Part shown: piece by piece, positions 45,848 to 55,377 of the stretch
How the letters are laid out: every line of letters begins with the position of its first letter
Position numbering within the stretch: position 1 is the first letter of the stretch
Assembly: GCF_004341625.1 (NCBI RefSeq)
Contig: NZ_SLZG01000003.1
Coordinates: 1 to 64,000, forward strand
Reading direction: 5' to 3'
Source of the DNA: Rhizobium sp. BK376
GTDB lineage: Bacteria; Pseudomonadota; Alphaproteobacteria; Rhizobiales; Rhizobiaceae
Length of the DNA: 64,000 nt
Translations under genes and position numbers: made by a program
Notes under the pieces: model-generated
What the model was told of the DNA's origin: nothing
Database searches by the model: none
The model's input: only the letters and a program-made list of their open reading frames with translations

Positions 45848-46240
45848 ATGTCGCATGATCTTTTCGAAGCCGCCCGTGACGCAATGGCTTTTGCCCATGC
45901 GCCCTATTCGAAATTCCCGGTCGGCGCGGCCATCCGCGCCGAGGACGGCAAGATCTATGCCGGCGCCAACATCGAAAACCTCTCCTTCCCGCAGGGCTGG
46001 TGCGCCGAGCCGACCGCGATCAGCCATATGATCATGGGCGGAGCGAAGAAGATCGTCGAAATGGCCGTGATTGCCGAAAAGCTGCCGCTCTGCCCGCCCT
46101 GTGGCGGCTGCCGGCAGAAGATCGCCGAGTTCGCCAGCAAGGGCACCAAGATCTATCTCTGCGACGAGACTGGTGTGAAGAAGACCATGTCCATGGAAGA
46201 GCTTCTGCCCTTCAGCTTCGAAACCGAGATACTGGGATGA
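45848..46240 (+). CDS. cdd: Cytidine deaminase
   Basis: A 130-aa tetrameric-type zinc enzyme that deaminates cytidine and deoxycytidine to uridine and deoxyuridine. The zinc motif is CAEPTAI with the catalytic glutamate and PPCGGCRQKIAEF with two more cysteines. The start is 3 bp after the permease gene and the stop overlaps the punA start (ATGA). Confidence 0.96.
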   Translation: MSHDLFEAARDAMAFAHAPYSKFPVGAAIRAEDGKIYAGANIENLSFPQGWCAEPTAISHMIMGGAKKIVEMAVIAEKLPLCPPCGGCRQKIAEFASKGTKIYLCDETGVKKTMSMEELLPFSFETEILG

Positions 46241-47040
46241 CCGACGCCGTCGACCTGCTCACCGAGAGGCTCGGCCCGCTGTCACCGCGCCACGGCATCG
46301 TGCTCGGTTCGGGTCTTGGCTCGCTCGTTGCCGAACTGGCTGATGCCGTCCGCATACCCTATTCGGAACTGCAAGACTTCCCGGTCAGCGCGGTTTCCGG
46401 TCATGCCGGCGAACTCGTCGCCGGACGGCTTGGCGATGTTCCTGTTGTCATGCTCTCAGGCCGCGTCCACTATTACGAGAAGGGTGACGCCAACGCCATG
46501 CGTGTCCCGATCGAGACCCTGAAAGGTCTCGGGGTGGAGAAGCTGATCCTGACGAATTCCGCAGGTTCCCTCCGCGAGGAGATGCCACCCGGGTCGGTCA
46601 TGCAGATCACCGATCACATCAACTATTCCGGCATGAACCCGCTGATCGGCGCGCATAGCGATAATCGCTTCGTCGGCATGACCAACGCCTATGACAGTGA
46701 AATGTCGATGGCGATGCGGCGCGCCGCCGAAGCTGCAGGCGTCGGCCTTTTCCACGGCGTCTATATGTGGTTTTCCGGGCCAAGCTTCGAGACGCCGGCG
46801 GAAATCCGGATGGCCCGCATTCTCGGCGCCGATGCCGTCGGCATGTCGACCGTGCCCGAGGTCATTCTTGCGCGTCTTTTCGGCTTGAGGGTTGCGGCGG
46901 CCTCCGTGATCACCAATTATGGGGCGGGTATGACCGGCAACGAATTGACCCACGAAGAAACAAAAGACATGGCGCCCGTCGGTGGCGCCCGTCTGGCCGC
47001 GATTCTGAAAAAAATGATTGCGGATGGAGGAAGCGAATAA
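46237..47040 (+). CDS. punA: Purine nucleoside phosphorylase (trimeric type)
   Basis: A 267-aa phosphorylase that splits purine (deoxy)ribonucleosides to base and (deoxy)ribose 1-phosphate. The phosphate-binding GSGLGSL is near residues 22-28, the HGH-like segment SGHAGELV, and MWFSGPSFETPAEIR and NYGAGMTG are typical of the PunA/Pnp trimers. The start overlaps cdd and the stop overlaps deoC (TAATG). The deoD name is also used for this gene in rhizobial genomes. Confidence 0.93.
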   Translation: MTDAVDLLTERLGPLSPRHGIVLGSGLGSLVAELADAVRIPYSELQDFPVSAVSGHAGELVAGRLGDVPVVMLSGRVHYYEKGDANAMRVPIETLKGLGVEKLILTNSAGSLREEMPPGSVMQITDHINYSGMNPLIGAHSDNRFVGMTNAYDSEMSMAMRRAAEAAGVGLFHGVYMWFSGPSFETPAEIRMARILGADAVGMSTVPEVILARLFGLRVAAASVITNYGAGMTGNELTHEETKDMAPVGGARLAAILKKMIADGGSE

Positions 47041-47816
47041 TGGCAAACCATTCGATAAGGGAGACGGCGGCGGTAGCACTTTCCCTGCTTGACCTGACCA
47101 ATCTCAAGGACGATTGCACGGACGCGCAGATCGTCACGCTCTGCGCCCGCGCCCAAACCCCTTTCGGCCATAGCGCCGCTATTTGCATCTGGCCGCGTTT
47201 CGTGGCCCAGGCCCGCGGCATTCTCGGTGCCGACCATCCGGTGAAGATCGCAACGGTGGTGAATTTCCCCGCCGGCGATATGGAGGTCGCTGACGTTGCC
47301 GCAGAAACCCGTGAGGCGATTGCTGACGGCGCCGACGAGATCGATCTCGTCATTCCTTACCGCGCGTTGATTGCCGGCAACGAGCAGACCGTCACCGACA
47401 TGGTTGCCGCCGTGCGCGCCGAATGCACCGGATCGACCTTGCTCAAGGTCATTCTGGAGACCGGCGAGCTGAAGGATGTGGCGCTGATCAAGCGTGCTTC
47501 GGAACTCGCCATTGCCGCAGGCGCCGATTTCATCAAGACATCGACGGGCAAGGTTGCCGTAAACGCGACGCTGGAGGCAGCAGACGTGATGCTGCGGGCG
47601 ATCCGCGAGAGCGGCCGGAAGATCGGCTTCAAGCCGGCGGGCGGCATTGGCTCCGTTGCGGATGCGGCACTTTACCTGAGCCTTGCCGAAACCATCATGG
47701 CGCCGGATTGGGCGATGCCGTCAACCTTCCGCTTTGGTGCGTCCGGTCTGCTCGATGACATCCTCGTCGTGCTGAGCGGCGGCGAGCCGGCAAAGGTGGC
47801 TGCGGCCAGTTACTGA
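47040..47816 (+). CDS. deoC: Deoxyribose-phosphate aldolase
   Basis: A 258-aa class I aldolase that splits deoxyribose 5-phosphate to acetaldehyde and glyceraldehyde 3-phosphate. The Schiff-base lysine is in DFIKTSTGK, and GFKPAGGI holds the second lysine. The start shares a base with the punA stop (TAATG) and has a GGAGG site. It is followed 1 bp later by deoA. Confidence 0.95.
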   Translation: MANHSIRETAAVALSLLDLTNLKDDCTDAQIVTLCARAQTPFGHSAAICIWPRFVAQARGILGADHPVKIATVVNFPAGDMEVADVAAETREAIADGADEIDLVIPYRALIAGNEQTVTDMVAAVRAECTGSTLLKVILETGELKDVALIKRASELAIAAGADFIKTSTGKVAVNATLEAADVMLRAIRESGRKIGFKPAGGIGSVADAALYLSLAETIMAPDWAMPSTFRFGASGLLDDILVVLSGGEPAKVAAASY

Positions 47817-47817
47817 C

Positions 47818-49125
47818 ATGATTCCGCAGGAGATCATCCGGCAGAAGCGGAACGGCGGAACTCTTTCCGCCGCCGACATCTATGTTTTCATCGATGCGCT
47901 TGCCCGGGGCGAGCTCTCCGAGGGCCAGATCGGTGCTTTTGCCATGGCCGTCTGGTTCCGTGGAATGACCCCCGAAGAGACCGTGGCGCTGACCCTTGCT
48001 ATGGCGCATTCCGGCGACACGCTCTCGTGGCCGGGCCTGGACCGCCCGATCGCCGATAAGCATTCCACGGGCGGTGTCGGCGACAATGTTTCGCTGATGC
48101 TTGCGCCAATCGCCGCCGCCTGCGGCCTTGCGGTGCCGATGATATCGGGCAGGGGACTTGGCCATACCGGCGGTACGCTGGACAAACTGGAATCCATTCC
48201 AGGCTATACGATTACGCCTGACGCAGGGCTTTTCCGAAAGGTCGTCGAGCAGGCGGGTTGCGCCATCATCGGCCAGACCGGCAGTCTGGCCCCCGCGGAC
48301 GGCAGGCTTTATGCGGTACGCGACGTGACCGCCACGGTCGATTCCGTTCCGCTGATTACTGCCTCCATCCTCTCGAAGAAGCTGGCCGCCGGCCTTGAGA
48401 CGCTCGTACTCGACGTCAAGATCGGCAACGGCGCCTTCATGACATCGAAGGACGAAGCCGAAACGCTCGCCCGCTCGCTGGTCGAGGTTGCCAATGGGGC
48501 CGGGGTCCGGACGTCAGCGCTCATCACCGACATGAACGAGCCCTTGGCGGATGCTGCCGGAAATGTCGTGGAATTGCGAAACTGCCTGGATTTTCTGGCT
48601 GGCCGCAAGGCGGATACGCGTCTCGAAACTGTGGTAATGGCCTTCGCCGCCGAGATGCTCGTCCAGTCCAAACTGGCGGCGTCGCTCGAGGAAGGAGAGA
48701 TCGCTGCTCGTCAGGCTTTGGCGTCCGGCAGGGCGGCGGAAGCCTTCGGCAAGATGGTTCACGGCCTGGGAGGGCCGGCCGATCTTCTGGAGCAGCCTGA
48801 CAGATATCTCCAGAAGGCTCCTGTTCAGAAGGCAGTTTATGCACCTGTCGATGGCTGGCTCGCCGCATGCGACGCCCGCTCGACCGGCATTGCCGTCATC
48901 GACCTTGGCGGCGGTCGCCGCCGCCCGCAGGACAGCATCGACCACCGTGTCGGTTTCAGCGATCTTCTGTCGCTTGGAACGAAGGTGACAGCAGGCGACC
49001 CCATCGCGACCGTGCATGCGGCGGATGAGGACGCTGCGGAAAGGGCGGCGGCTAGTCTTCTGGACAGCTATCGGATTTCCGATGATGCGCCTGATTTGCC
49101 GCCTGTCATCGTAACGCGACTGTAA
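47818..49125 (+). CDS. deoA: Thymidine phosphorylase
   Basis: A 435-aa enzyme that converts thymidine and phosphate to thymine and deoxyribose 1-phosphate. The signature KHSTGGVGDNVS and GRGLGHTGGTLDKLES are clear, as is the C-terminal domain. It is the last gene of the salvage operon and ends 3 bp from the convergent protease gene. Confidence 0.95.
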   Translation: MIPQEIIRQKRNGGTLSAADIYVFIDALARGELSEGQIGAFAMAVWFRGMTPEETVALTLAMAHSGDTLSWPGLDRPIADKHSTGGVGDNVSLMLAPIAAACGLAVPMISGRGLGHTGGTLDKLESIPGYTITPDAGLFRKVVEQAGCAIIGQTGSLAPADGRLYAVRDVTATVDSVPLITASILSKKLAAGLETLVLDVKIGNGAFMTSKDEAETLARSLVEVANGAGVRTSALITDMNEPLADAAGNVVELRNCLDFLAGRKADTRLETVVMAFAAEMLVQSKLAASLEEGEIAARQALASGRAAEAFGKMVHGLGGPADLLEQPDRYLQKAPVQKAVYAPVDGWLAACDARSTGIAVIDLGGGRRRPQDSIDHRVGFSDLLSLGTKVTAGDPIATVHAADEDAAERAAASLLDSYRISDDAPDLPPVIVTRL

Positions 49126-49128
49126 GCG

Positions 49129-49650
49129 CTACTGCATGAGATGGAGCGAGCCATCCTCGACGCTGTATGAATTGAGCTTCTTGAGGAAGCTGACCCCGAT
49201 CAGCGTGGAGCTCAGCGCCTCGTCCTTCAGCACGAGCGCGTCGACGTCGTTGACCTTGATCGAGCCGATCTCCATGCGGTCGAGCTTGACATAGGCCGCC
49301 TTCGTGGCGCCGTTGGCCGTATTGACGGAATAGCGATAGTCGAGAGCGTTGCCGCTGAAGCCAAGATGCCTTGCGGTCGTCTCGTTCAGCGCGACATAGG
49401 TTGCCCCGGTATCGATCAGGCCCTGGACGGGTTTGCCGTTGATCTTGAAGTCGCCATTGTAGTGGCCCTGCGTGTCCGCCTTCAGCCGGACATTGCCACG
49501 GGCATCGACCACGACCGGCTGCTGCGATAGCGCAACGTTCAGGACGGGTTTAGGAGAAATGTCGGCAGAGCCGCTCGTCTCGAAGAGAGACGGCACCTGG
49601 GTTGCGATCGCCGCGACCACCCCGGCGAAAACCAGCATACGAATGAGCAT
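49129..49650 (-). CDS. Retropepsin-like aspartic protease, TIGR02281 type
   Basis: A 173-aa membrane-anchored protein. An N-terminal helix (MLVFAGVVAAIATQV) precedes a retropepsin-like domain whose active site is LIDTGATYVAL, one aspartate per chain, so dimerisation is expected. The family is common in alphaproteobacteria and its substrate is unknown. I prefer ATG at 49650; ATG 49686 and two TTG codons are alternatives. It overlaps nothing and converges on deoA. Confidence 0.85.
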   Translation of the reverse strand: MLIRMLVFAGVVAAIATQVPSLFETSGSADISPKPVLNVALSQQPVVVDARGNVRLKADTQGHYNGDFKINGKPVQGLIDTGATYVALNETTARHLGFSGNALDYRYSVNTANGATKAAYVKLDRMEIGSIKVNDVDALVLKDEALSSTLIGVSFLKKLNSYSVEDGSLHLMQ

Positions 49651-49753
49651 CAACAAGAATCCTTCCCGTATAAACCCCGGCTTCATGCGAGGCGTGCTTC
49701 ATATCGCAACCTTTATCTTCTGTTTGCTGACAAGTTGCTAAGAACGAGGAAAG

Positions 49754-49784
49754 AAAAAGCCCGGCACTTGATTTCGCCGGGCTT
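49754..49784 (-). terminator. Rho-independent terminator of upp
   Basis: On the minus strand AAGCCCGGC and GCCGGGCTT form a 9-bp stem with a 10-base loop followed by TTTTTC. It lies 33 bp after the upp stop. Confidence 0.85.
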
Positions 49785-49816
49785 AAAATTTTTGAAATAG
49801 TTAAGAAAGGCTGAAG

Positions 49817-50446
49817 TTACTTCGTGCCGTACATACGGTCGCCGGCGTCGCCGAGGCCGGGAACGATATAGCCCTTCTCGTTGAGATGGCTGTCGATGGC
49901 AGCGGTATAGACCGGGACATCCGGATGGGCGTCGCGGAAATGCTTGATGCCCTCAGGGGCCGCCAGCAGGCAGAGGAAGCGGATATTGTGAGCGCCGCGC
50001 TCCTTCAGCTTGTCGATCGCGGCGATCGAGGAATTGCCTGTCGCCAGCATCGGATCGACGACGATGATCAGGCGTTCCGAAATGTCCTCGGGCGCCTTGA
50101 AGTAATATTCGACCGGCTGCAGCGTCTCATGATCGCGATAGACGCCGATGTGGGAAACACGGGCCGAGGGCACGAGATCGAGCATGCCTTCTAGCAGTCC
50201 GTTTCCGGCGCGCAGGATCGAGGCGAAGACCAGCTTCTTGCCCTCGAGGATCGGAGATTCGATTTCCTGCAGCGGCGTCTCGATCGTTTCCATGGTCAGT
50301 TCGAGATCGCGGGTCACCTCGTAGCAGAGAAGCGTCGAGATTTCCCTGAGCAGGCGACGAAAGCTACCCGTCGATGTTTCCTTGCGGCGCATGATGGTGA
50401 GCTTGTGCTGCACAAGGGGGTGATCGATGACAGTGACGCCGTCCAT
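49817..50446 (-). CDS. upp: Uracil phosphoribosyltransferase
   Basis: A 209-aa enzyme that joins uracil and PRPP to UMP. The PRPP loop [16 protein letters not shown] is at about residues 127-142, and the C-terminal uracil site [13 protein letters not shown] is intact. It lies 117 bp after add on the same strand; a separate promoter is possible. It uses uracil released by phosphorolysis. Confidence 0.96.
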   Translation of the reverse strand: MDGVTVIDHPLVQHKLTIMRRKETSTGSFRRLLREISTLLCYEVTRDLELTMETIETPLQEIESPILEGKKLVFASILRAGNGLLEGMLDLVPSARVSHIGVYRDHETLQPVEYYFKAPEDISERLIIVVDPMLATGNSSIAAIDKLKERGAHNIRFLCLLAAPEGIKHFRDAHPDVPVYTAAIDSHLNEKGYIVPGLGDAGDRMYGTK

Positions 50447-50563
50447 GGTTTCAGCCTTCCGATAATTTCCTGATATCAGATGTTTCTTTCACCGAAATCG
50501 ATCCCGCTGCAAGAGAGGAGGCGATTTTAGCGCCAAGCCATCCCCAATCCGAGGCGGAATCTC

Positions 50564-51532
50564 TCATATTTTGGCAAGCAGCGCCTTCCGTGTCGCTTCA
50601 TCGACGAAGGCGGCTTCGATGCCGGTGCGTGTCATCTCGTTGATTTCTGCATCGCTGAAGCCGAAGGCCTCCGAGGCCAGTTCGTATTCGCGCTTCAGCG
50701 AGGTGTGGAAGAATGGCGGGTCGTCGGAGCTGATCGTGACCCGCACGCCGGCTTCCTTCAGCCTGCGTAGTGGATGCGAGGCGAAATCGGGGAAGACCTT
50801 GAGCGCAATGTTGGAACCGGGGCAGACCTCCAGCACGGTTCCGAGATCGGCGAGCCGCTTGACCAATTCGCCATCCTCGATCGCCCGCACGCCATGGCCG
50901 ATACGCGCCGGTTTGACGAGATCCACCGCGTCAGCGACGCTAAACGCACCGCACACTTCGCCGGCATGGATGGTAATCCCGAGACCGGCCTCGCGGGCGA
51001 TGTCGAAGGCGCGCGCGTAGTCGGCAACGCGACCCATGCGCTCTTCGCCCGCCATGTTGAATCCGGTAATCAACGGATTGTCGCTCTTTGCGGCATATTC
51101 GGCCGCCCGGATGACGCGCTCCGGTCCGAAATGGCGCTCGCCGGTCACGATTAGGCGCGCTTCGATACCGGTTTTCTCTTTTGCCGACAAAATGCCCGCG
51201 GAGACGCCGGCCATATAGGCGTCAGCGCCGAGACCGATGCGCTCCCCATGATCGGGAGAGACGATCAGCTCGCTATAGATCGTGCCGATGGATGCCAGCT
51301 CTTCGAGGTAGGTCTCGGTCAGAAGGGCGTAGTCCTCTTCCGTGCGATAGACTTCCGACACCTTGTCGTAGCTGACCAGGAATTCCGCGAAATCATTCCA
51401 GAGATAGACGCCGTCGCGCATGAAGCTCGTGGTGTCGACGCCGTATTTACGCGCCTGGCTCTCCGTCAAAGCAGGCGGAGCCGCACCTTCCAGATGGCAA
51501 TGCAGCTCGACCTTCTTCAGATGCGATGTCAC
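50564..51532 (-). CDS. add: Adenosine deaminase
   Basis: A 322-aa zinc enzyme that converts adenosine and deoxyadenosine to inosine forms. The metal site is [10 protein letters not shown]; the other key motifs are IHAGEVCG and [13 protein letters not shown] start at 51532 overlaps the deoB stop (GTGA) and has AAGGAG upstream, so the longer frame to 51706 is rejected. Its product feeds PunA. Confidence 0.95.
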   Translation of the reverse strand: MTSHLKKVELHCHLEGAAPPALTESQARKYGVDTTSFMRDGVYLWNDFAEFLVSYDKVSEVYRTEEDYALLTETYLEELASIGTIYSELIVSPDHGERIGLGADAYMAGVSAGILSAKEKTGIEARLIVTGERHFGPERVIRAAEYAAKSDNPLITGFNMAGEERMGRVADYARAFDIAREAGLGITIHAGEVCGAFSVADAVDLVKPARIGHGVRAIEDGELVKRLADLGTVLEVCPGSNIALKVFPDFASHPLRRLKEAGVRVTISSDDPPFFHTSLKREYELASEAFGFSDAEINEMTRTGIEAAFVDEATRKALLAKI

Positions 51533-52749
51533 AGAAAGCTCCTTCCATGCGGCCCGGCCGCAATCCCCAGATGATATGCAATGGTTTCGCCTATATCGGC
51601 ATAGCTTGGACGAATGCCGATCGCCCGCGATCGGATTCCTGGCCCGTAAGCGATGATCGGCACACGCTCGCGCGTATGGTCGGTGCCCCGCCATGTCGGA
51701 TCGCATCCGTGGTCGGCGGTCAGGATGACGAGATCGCCGGCCTTGAGCTTGCGATGGACTTCCGGCAACCGCGCATCGAAGGCTTCCAGTGCCGCCGCAT
51801 ACCCCGCAACGTCGCGGCGGTGGCCGTAGACCATGTCGAAATCGACGAAATTGGTGAAGACCAGATCGCCGTCGGCAGCATTGTCCATTGCCTCAAGCGT
51901 CGCGTCCATCAGCGCCATGTTGCCATTGGCCTTGATCACCTTGGAGACTCCCTGGTGTGCGAAGATGTCGCCGATCTTGCCGACCGCATGAACCGTCCGC
52001 TCGGCCGCAACAAGCCGGTCGAGCAAGGTTGGTTCCGGCGGCAGCACCGAAAAATCACGACGATTGCCGGTCCTTGCGAAAGTGGCTCGCGTCTCGCCGA
52101 CGAAGGGTCGGGCAATGACGCGGCCGATATTGTAGGGATCGAGCAGAGTGCGGACGGTTTCGCAGAGCTTGATCAGCCGCTCGAGGCCGAAATGGGTTTC
52201 GTGGGCCGCGATCTGGAAGACGGAGTCCGTCGACGTATAGCAGATCGGCTTGCCGGTACGGATATGTTCCTCGCCGTATCTGGCGATGATATCGGTGCCG
52301 GATGCGTGACAGTTGCCAAGGATGCCCGGTATCTCCGCAGCCTTGCAGATCGCCTCGACAAGGTCAGGCGGAAAGGCATCGCCCTCGGACGAAAAATAGC
52401 CCCAGTCGAACATGACGGGCGTTCCTGATATCTCCCAGTGCCCGGAAGGCGTGTCTTTGCCTCGCGAGACTTCGTTGGCGCAGCCATAGAGACCATAAAG
52501 CCTTTCCGGCATTGGCATTCCCGCCGGATAGGCGCCGGTGGCCGCTTTCGCAATCTGCATCAGGCCGAGGGTCGACAGATTGGGCAGTGCCAGGGGGCCT
52601 TCGCGCAAGCCGGCGCGGTCTGCGGCCCCTGCGGCGCAGAATTCGGCGATATGCCCAAGCGTGTCGGCACCCTCGTCACCATAATCCACGGCATCCGGAG
52701 CACCGCCGACGCCGAAGGAGTCGAGAACGAAGAGAAACGCGCGTGCCAT
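51529..52749 (-). CDS. deoB: Phosphopentomutase
   Basis: A 406-aa metal-dependent mutase of the alkaline-phosphatase superfamily that converts (deoxy)ribose 1-phosphate to the 5-phosphate. The N-terminal [13 protein letters not shown] has the metal-binding Asp, and the C-terminal [20 protein letters not shown] the rest of the metal site. It is the first gene of the deoB-add unit and links the phosphorylases to DeoC and the pentose pathway. Confidence 0.96.
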   Translation of the reverse strand: MARAFLFVLDSFGVGGAPDAVDYGDEGADTLGHIAEFCAAGAADRAGLREGPLALPNLSTLGLMQIAKAATGAYPAGMPMPERLYGLYGCANEVSRGKDTPSGHWEISGTPVMFDWGYFSSEGDAFPPDLVEAICKAAEIPGILGNCHASGTDIIARYGEEHIRTGKPICYTSTDSVFQIAAHETHFGLERLIKLCETVRTLLDPYNIGRVIARPFVGETRATFARTGNRRDFSVLPPEPTLLDRLVAAERTVHAVGKIGDIFAHQGVSKVIKANGNMALMDATLEAMDNAADGDLVFTNFVDFDMVYGHRRDVAGYAAALEAFDARLPEVHRKLKAGDLVILTADHGCDPTWRGTDHTRERVPIIAYGPGIRSRAIGIRPSYADIGETIAYHLGIAAGPHGRSFL

Positions 52750-52883
52750 TATCCACCCGATACGAGATTGAGAGCGCCGACTGCCGGCCGGCAGCCGCCT
52801 CCATGCGCTTTAACCCTCACCCATATATCGAGGTAAGAGGCTTTGCAATTTTCATGTTCGGGCAGGTGAAGGAGGTAGCCGCC

Positions 52884-53510
52884 TCAGCAGTCGCTGCACG
52901 GGATCGATTGTCCGGTGCGTTGCCGATAAAAATATTCCCTGGAGATCGTAATCGTATTGGTCCCTGACGGCAGGAAATCGGGGCCGAAACTCAGCATCTG
53001 ATACGGAATGGATAGTTCCGTGCGAACGAGAAACGAACCCGCCGTGTTCATGTCCGTGGGGACGCCAGACGCGGCACTGCCCGCACTGTAAGGCGTGGTC
53101 CCGTTCTGCGCCCACGACCACGCCACCGTTGCCTTGGAACTGCTGTCGATCGTGATGCCGGTGATCTTCATGGTCATGCCCGTCGTGCCGAAGGGTGCAA
53201 AGATTGCGCTGGCCGCCGACGGCATGGTCGCAAGAAAGGATTTGGTGACGCTGCTTTGCTGCGTCACGATATCGGCGATCGTACCGGAGGCGCGACTTGT
53301 ACGCTTGGCAACGCTCAGCGCGACCGTGATTTCCAGCGCGCCGAGATAGAGCAGCAGCAATACGGGAGCGAGAATGGCGAATTCGATTGCTCCGATGCCG
53401 CGCTTGTCACGGCTAAGGCGGATCAGGAGTCCCAAAGGTATCATGACTCCGCGCGCGTCGGTCGGCTGCGGGGCGGGCGACTCATTTCGGAAATTACGGT
53501 CACGCACCAT
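52884..53510 (-). CDS. TadE-like pilus pseudopilin 2
   Basis: A 208-aa protein with a TadE-type N-terminus: basic start, then the prepilin-like motif RG-IGAIEFA and a hydrophobic helix (ILAPVLLLLYLGALEITVAL). The C-terminal part is periplasmic. It starts 1 bp after the stop of the upstream TadE-like gene, so the genes are coupled. The ATG at 53510 is kept; ATG 53444 (MIPLGLL) with a GGAG site is an alternative. It is expected to be cut by CpaA. Confidence 0.85.
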   Translation of the reverse strand: MVRDRNFRNESPAPQPTDARGVMIPLGLLIRLSRDKRGIGAIEFAILAPVLLLLYLGALEITVALSVAKRTSRASGTIADIVTQQSSVTKSFLATMPSAASAIFAPFGTTGMTMKITGITIDSSSKATVAWSWAQNGTTPYSAGSAASGVPTDMNTAGSFLVRTELSIPYQMLSFGPDFLPSGTNTITISREYFYRQRTGQSIPCSDC

Positions 53511-53511
53511 T

Positions 53512-54141
53512 TCAGGGATACTTTTCGTTCTGGAAGGCAGCAGTGGCCACGATCAGGAATATGCTCGGTATGGATCCATCCGAAGGTCGGATCGTACTGA
53601 CGAAAGGGCGAACAAGGTCGGTAATGATCTGCCAGCGATAGTAGGCTCGAAGCATGTTGATCGTGCCGGAACCACCAGGTGAATATTTCAGGCCCGACGT
53701 ATCAAGGTCGCCGTTCTTCATCGGAACTGTCGTCGGCATGCTGCCAAACGAGGTATAGCTTTCCACGTCGAGCCAGAGTTTGTCCGGTGTGGCGATCTCT
53801 GTTGCCGAGCATTGGATCAATATGTTGATCTCGTTACAGAAGAGCTGGCGGAATTGCGCCTGCGTCTTGTCGGTGCTGCGGCCGAGATTGTAGGTGATCT
53901 GTCCGGTTCGAAGCTGGCGCCCGACAGTGTCGACCGCGTTCGACACCAGTTGCTCGGCGGTAAAGGCTATGAACGTTTCCAGAATGGCAAAAACGATGAC
54001 GAAATAGGGAATGGCCAGAAGCGCGAATTCGATCGCGGTTGCACCATCCCGCGAATGGATAAGACCACGCCATCCCCTGAGAACGGTCGTAGCTCCGCCT
54101 CTGTCTTCACGCCCTACCGTCATCCAGCCACCGAATATCAT
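53512..54141 (-). CDS. TadE-like pilus pseudopilin 1
   Basis: A 209-aa protein with the motif DG-ATAIEFALL like that of PilA, followed by a helix (IPYFVIVFAILETFIAF). The long C-terminal domain is periplasmic. TadE proteins are processed by the prepilin peptidase and help Flp pilus assembly. It is followed by a second TadE-like gene. An internal ATG at MTVGRED is an alternative start. Confidence 0.87.
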   Translation of the reverse strand: MIFGGWMTVGREDRGGATTVLRGWRGLIHSRDGATAIEFALLAIPYFVIVFAILETFIAFTAEQLVSNAVDTVGRQLRTGQITYNLGRSTDKTQAQFRQLFCNEINILIQCSATEIATPDKLWLDVESYTSFGSMPTTVPMKNGDLDTSGLKYSPGGSGTINMLRAYYRWQIITDLVRPFVSTIRPSDGSIPSIFLIVATAAFQNEKYP

Positions 54142-54222
54142 TTCGAAACCCAGGCTAAACTAGGAAACGTTTGTTGATATTCCGTTTCTTGGCTCCATGA
54201 AATTTGAGGGAGCGATGAGGCT

Positions 54223-54648
54223 TCAGGGGCCGGCGGCGGCCGGGGCAGCAGCTCCGTTGTTGTTCTGCTGCGCATGCACTTCGCAATTGGGCGTGCAGGA
54301 CAAGACCGATCGATCCGTCTGGCGGAAGACGCGAACGGTATTGCCCTCATCGATCGACACCAGAATGCGGTCGTCGAGGATCGCATTGCCGTCTGCGTCG
54401 AGAAGCACGATGTTCGTTGTGCCGAAGGCTCGACCTGTCAGCACGATGGTCTTTGGGTCCGCCACTGTCGCATCCGCAACCTGCGAATTTCCGACGATGA
54501 CCTTGCTCACGGGCCGGTCGAGTTTCAAGACGCGGGCATGGTCCATATAAACCCGCAGCATGTCATCCGCAGCCTGCGCAATCTGCGGGATCAGCCAGGA
54601 AATGGCGATGACGCAAGCAAGGGATGCCGTTCTACCGTGGGTTGACAT
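54223..54648 (-). CDS. Stand-alone CpaC N-terminal-domain protein
   Basis: A 141-aa exported protein with signal peptide (ASLACVIAISWLIPQIAQA) and a pilus-assembly N-domain (T2SS/T3SS_pil_N): KVIVGNSQVADATVADPKT and GTTNIVLLD. It looks like the matching part of CpaC in the same locus (VSDPTMADAV and GQTNIFVFG) without the secretin part. The ATG at 54648 has an AGAGG site 7 bases upstream. A short alanine- and asparagine-rich tail follows. It may dock in or tune the secretin; this is inference. Confidence 0.85.
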   Translation of the reverse strand: MSTHGRTASLACVIAISWLIPQIAQAADDMLRVYMDHARVLKLDRPVSKVIVGNSQVADATVADPKTIVLTGRAFGTTNIVLLDADGNAILDDRILVSIDEGNTVRVFRQTDRSVLSCTPNCEVHAQQNNNGAAAPAAAGP

Positions 54649-55056
54649 TATCAGGCCTCTTGGAGCGTTCATGCAGGGTAAAGATGCCATAGAATGAAAA
54701 AAAATGGTAAATGAACGATTAAGATATGGTGCTGGTGTATAAATACGGGTCGCTTAAGGTGCTGGGAATATTCAAAATGGGAACGTGCGTCGCAGCATGT
54801 AATATTTCGAAACGTTGCTCCGCTTAATTATCAATTTCTAAAGCTATATACTGCAGAAGACGCTCCATAAATTCAATAGAATGATTTCTAACTTTGCTAT
54901 CAAACGTTAACTAAGCTATTGCGGTTTCGGGGTTTACTGATTGTTAACTCACTTCTTTAAGTCGATAGAAACGGGCATTCGGTACCGTCTTTGGCATCCG
55001 ATCAACGGCAAACAGTTGGCGGACGTGCTGACCAACAAGTGGAGTAGGATTGATCC
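54649..55056. other. pilA upstream control region
   Basis: No gene is seen in these 408 bp. The stretch is AT-rich relative to the rest and separates divergent pilus genes, so it holds promoters on both strands. Two GTTAAC words lie at 54906-54911 and 54943-54948. Two near-matches to the CtrA motif TTAA-N7-TTAA are at 54708-54722 and 54933-54948. Confidence 0.5.
54933..54948 (+). promoter_or_regulatory. CtrA-like site upstream of pilA
   Basis: TTTA-CTGATTG-TTAAC matches the consensus TTAA-N7-TTAAC at all but one base. It is about 110 bp before the pilA start. CtrA activates pilA in Caulobacter. Chance is possible in such AT-rich DNA. Confidence 0.35.
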
Positions 55057-55245
55057 ATGACCAAGCTTTTCGCCCGTTTCCTGAAAGATGAATCCGGTGC
55101 AACCGCCATCGAATACGGCCTCATCGCCGCTCTGATCTCCGTTGCCCTGATCGCCGGCGCTTCGAGCCTCGGCAACGCTCTGAACGCGCAGTTCCAGAAC
55201 CTTGCTACCGTAATGAATGACCCGTCTTCTGCTGTTAAGCCGTGA
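55057..55245 (+). CDS. pilA: Flp/Fap pilin PilA
   Basis: A 62-aa prepilin, the main subunit of the Flp pilus. The leader MTKLFARFLKDESG is followed by the cleavage site before ATAIEYGLIAALISVALIA, the mature hydrophobic helix with the Glu-Tyr pair typical of Flp pilins. It is expected to be cut by CpaA and assembled by the CpaF, TadB and TadC machine. A terminator follows, so it makes a short separate transcript. Confidence 0.95.
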   Translation: MTKLFARFLKDESGATAIEYGLIAALISVALIAGASSLGNALNAQFQNLATVMNDPSSAVKP

Positions 55246-55297
55246 TACGGGCTCTGGTTGCCGCTGTTAAGTCTCGACAGATGGCCAGGTGATAATG

Positions 55298-55328
55298 AAA
55301 CCGCCTTTTTAACGAAAGGCGGTTTTTT
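55298..55328 (+). terminator. Rho-independent terminator after pilA
   Basis: AAACCGCCTTT pairs with AAAGGCGGTTT across a 6-base loop and runs on in a T-tract. It separates pilA from cpaA and would let pilA be made in excess. Confidence 0.9.
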
Positions 55329-55377
55329 GACTTATCGCTTCCGCAACATTGCGGGATTAATTTCCGCGCAGGAGAGC

